Assembly (NCBI GenBank): GCA_023150555.1
Contig: JAKLKQ010000040.1
Coordinates: 1 to 60,068 of the forward strand
Reading direction: 5' to 3'
Source: Planctomycetota bacterium
GTDB taxonomy: Bacteria; Planctomycetota; SZUA-567; H5-PLA8
Length of the DNA: 60,068 nucleotides
This document shows, piece by piece, positions 60,039 through 60,068 of the stretch. Position numbers and translations under genes: made by a program. The notes under the pieces are model-generated. The model had not been told where the DNA came from. It ran no database searches and saw nothing but the letters and a program-made list of their open reading frames with translations. Position 1 is the first letter of the stretch; each line of letters opens with the position of its first letter.

Positions 60039-60068
60039 ACCTTGGTGGGGGGGGGGGGGGGGGGGGGG
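60039..60068 (+). other. Poly-G run at the contig end
   Basis: An almost pure G tract closes the window, directly after apparently normal sequence. This is the signature of sequencing-by-synthesis dark-cycle reads or of an assembly edge and should not be read as biology. Confidence 0.85.

Overview
The window is a GC-rich, densely coded bacterial contig with no rRNA, tRNA or CRISPR array that I can see. It ends in a long run of G that looks like an assembly or read artefact. The gene set suggests a Planctomycetota-like or related PVC/candidate-phylum bacterium. Pointers are LL-diaminopimelate aminotransferase, many exported PKD, beta-helix and propeller proteins, a formylglycine-generating-enzyme-like protein, ADP-ribosylglycohydrolase next to Gfo/Idh and sugar isomerase genes, and small membrane proteins with WFQxHLSTC or FSLR anchors. 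This placement is inference from gene content only.

Layout. 1-2.06 kb: an AT-rich two-gene cassette, a HEPN-like small protein translationally coupled to a P-loop ATPase, abutting a broken membrane-protein gene; this is the best candidate for an undescribed defence or toxin-type system. 2.4-9.7 kb: aldo/keto reductase, a WbpA-type nucleotide-sugar dehydrogenase, family-4 uracil-DNA glycosylase, a GT2 glycosyltransferase and a Wzy/WaaL-like ligase with TPRs. 10-15 kb: a large exported beta-helix/PKD protein, a FecR-like exported protein and a secreted orphan. 15-19 kb: an NtrC-type regulator, a REC-REC-HPt protein and a REC protein with a Cys4 tail, with no histidine kinase nearby. 19-26 kb: a second large exported protein, then GDP-fucose synthesis (gmd, fcl) and a UDP-sugar 4-epimerase. 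Together with the dehydrogenase and glycosyltransferase these look like a dispersed surface-polysaccharide pathway.

26-33.4 kb is a minus-strand type IV pilus motor block: an MshEN protein carrying an orphan sigma-54-activator lid, PilB-like ATPase, PilT, a second PilB-like ATPase, a SurA-like foldase and a small membrane protein. No PilC, pilin or prepilin peptidase is present. 33.6 kb is dapL. 35-47 kb holds envelope and exported proteins of mostly unknown function, including a tandem pair of related polytopic membrane proteins, an NHL propeller, a beta-helix enzyme-like protein and a YHS/TRASH-type protein.

47-56 kb is a probable carbohydrate or glycoside utilisation region: a Gfo/Idh/MocA oxidoreductase and a TIM-barrel isomerase divergent from an AraC regulator with direct-repeat sites, a glutamate-cysteine-ligase-fold protein, ADP-ribosylglycohydrolase and a sialidase-like propeller. 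56-60 kb: an exported HEAT-repeat protein, a receiver-only response regulator and an FGE-like protein whose catalytic-type domain is interrupted by two membrane helices.

Recurring elements cut across the genes. Three members of one small membrane-protein family are scattered through 39-52 kb. Three exported proteins appear to share a C-terminal beta-rich module. A 274-bp segment at 57.6 kb is bounded by 17-bp inverted repeats, a palindrome cluster lies at 51.6-52.3 kb, and a leader block of the form ATAAAGGAGGCGG precedes several starts.
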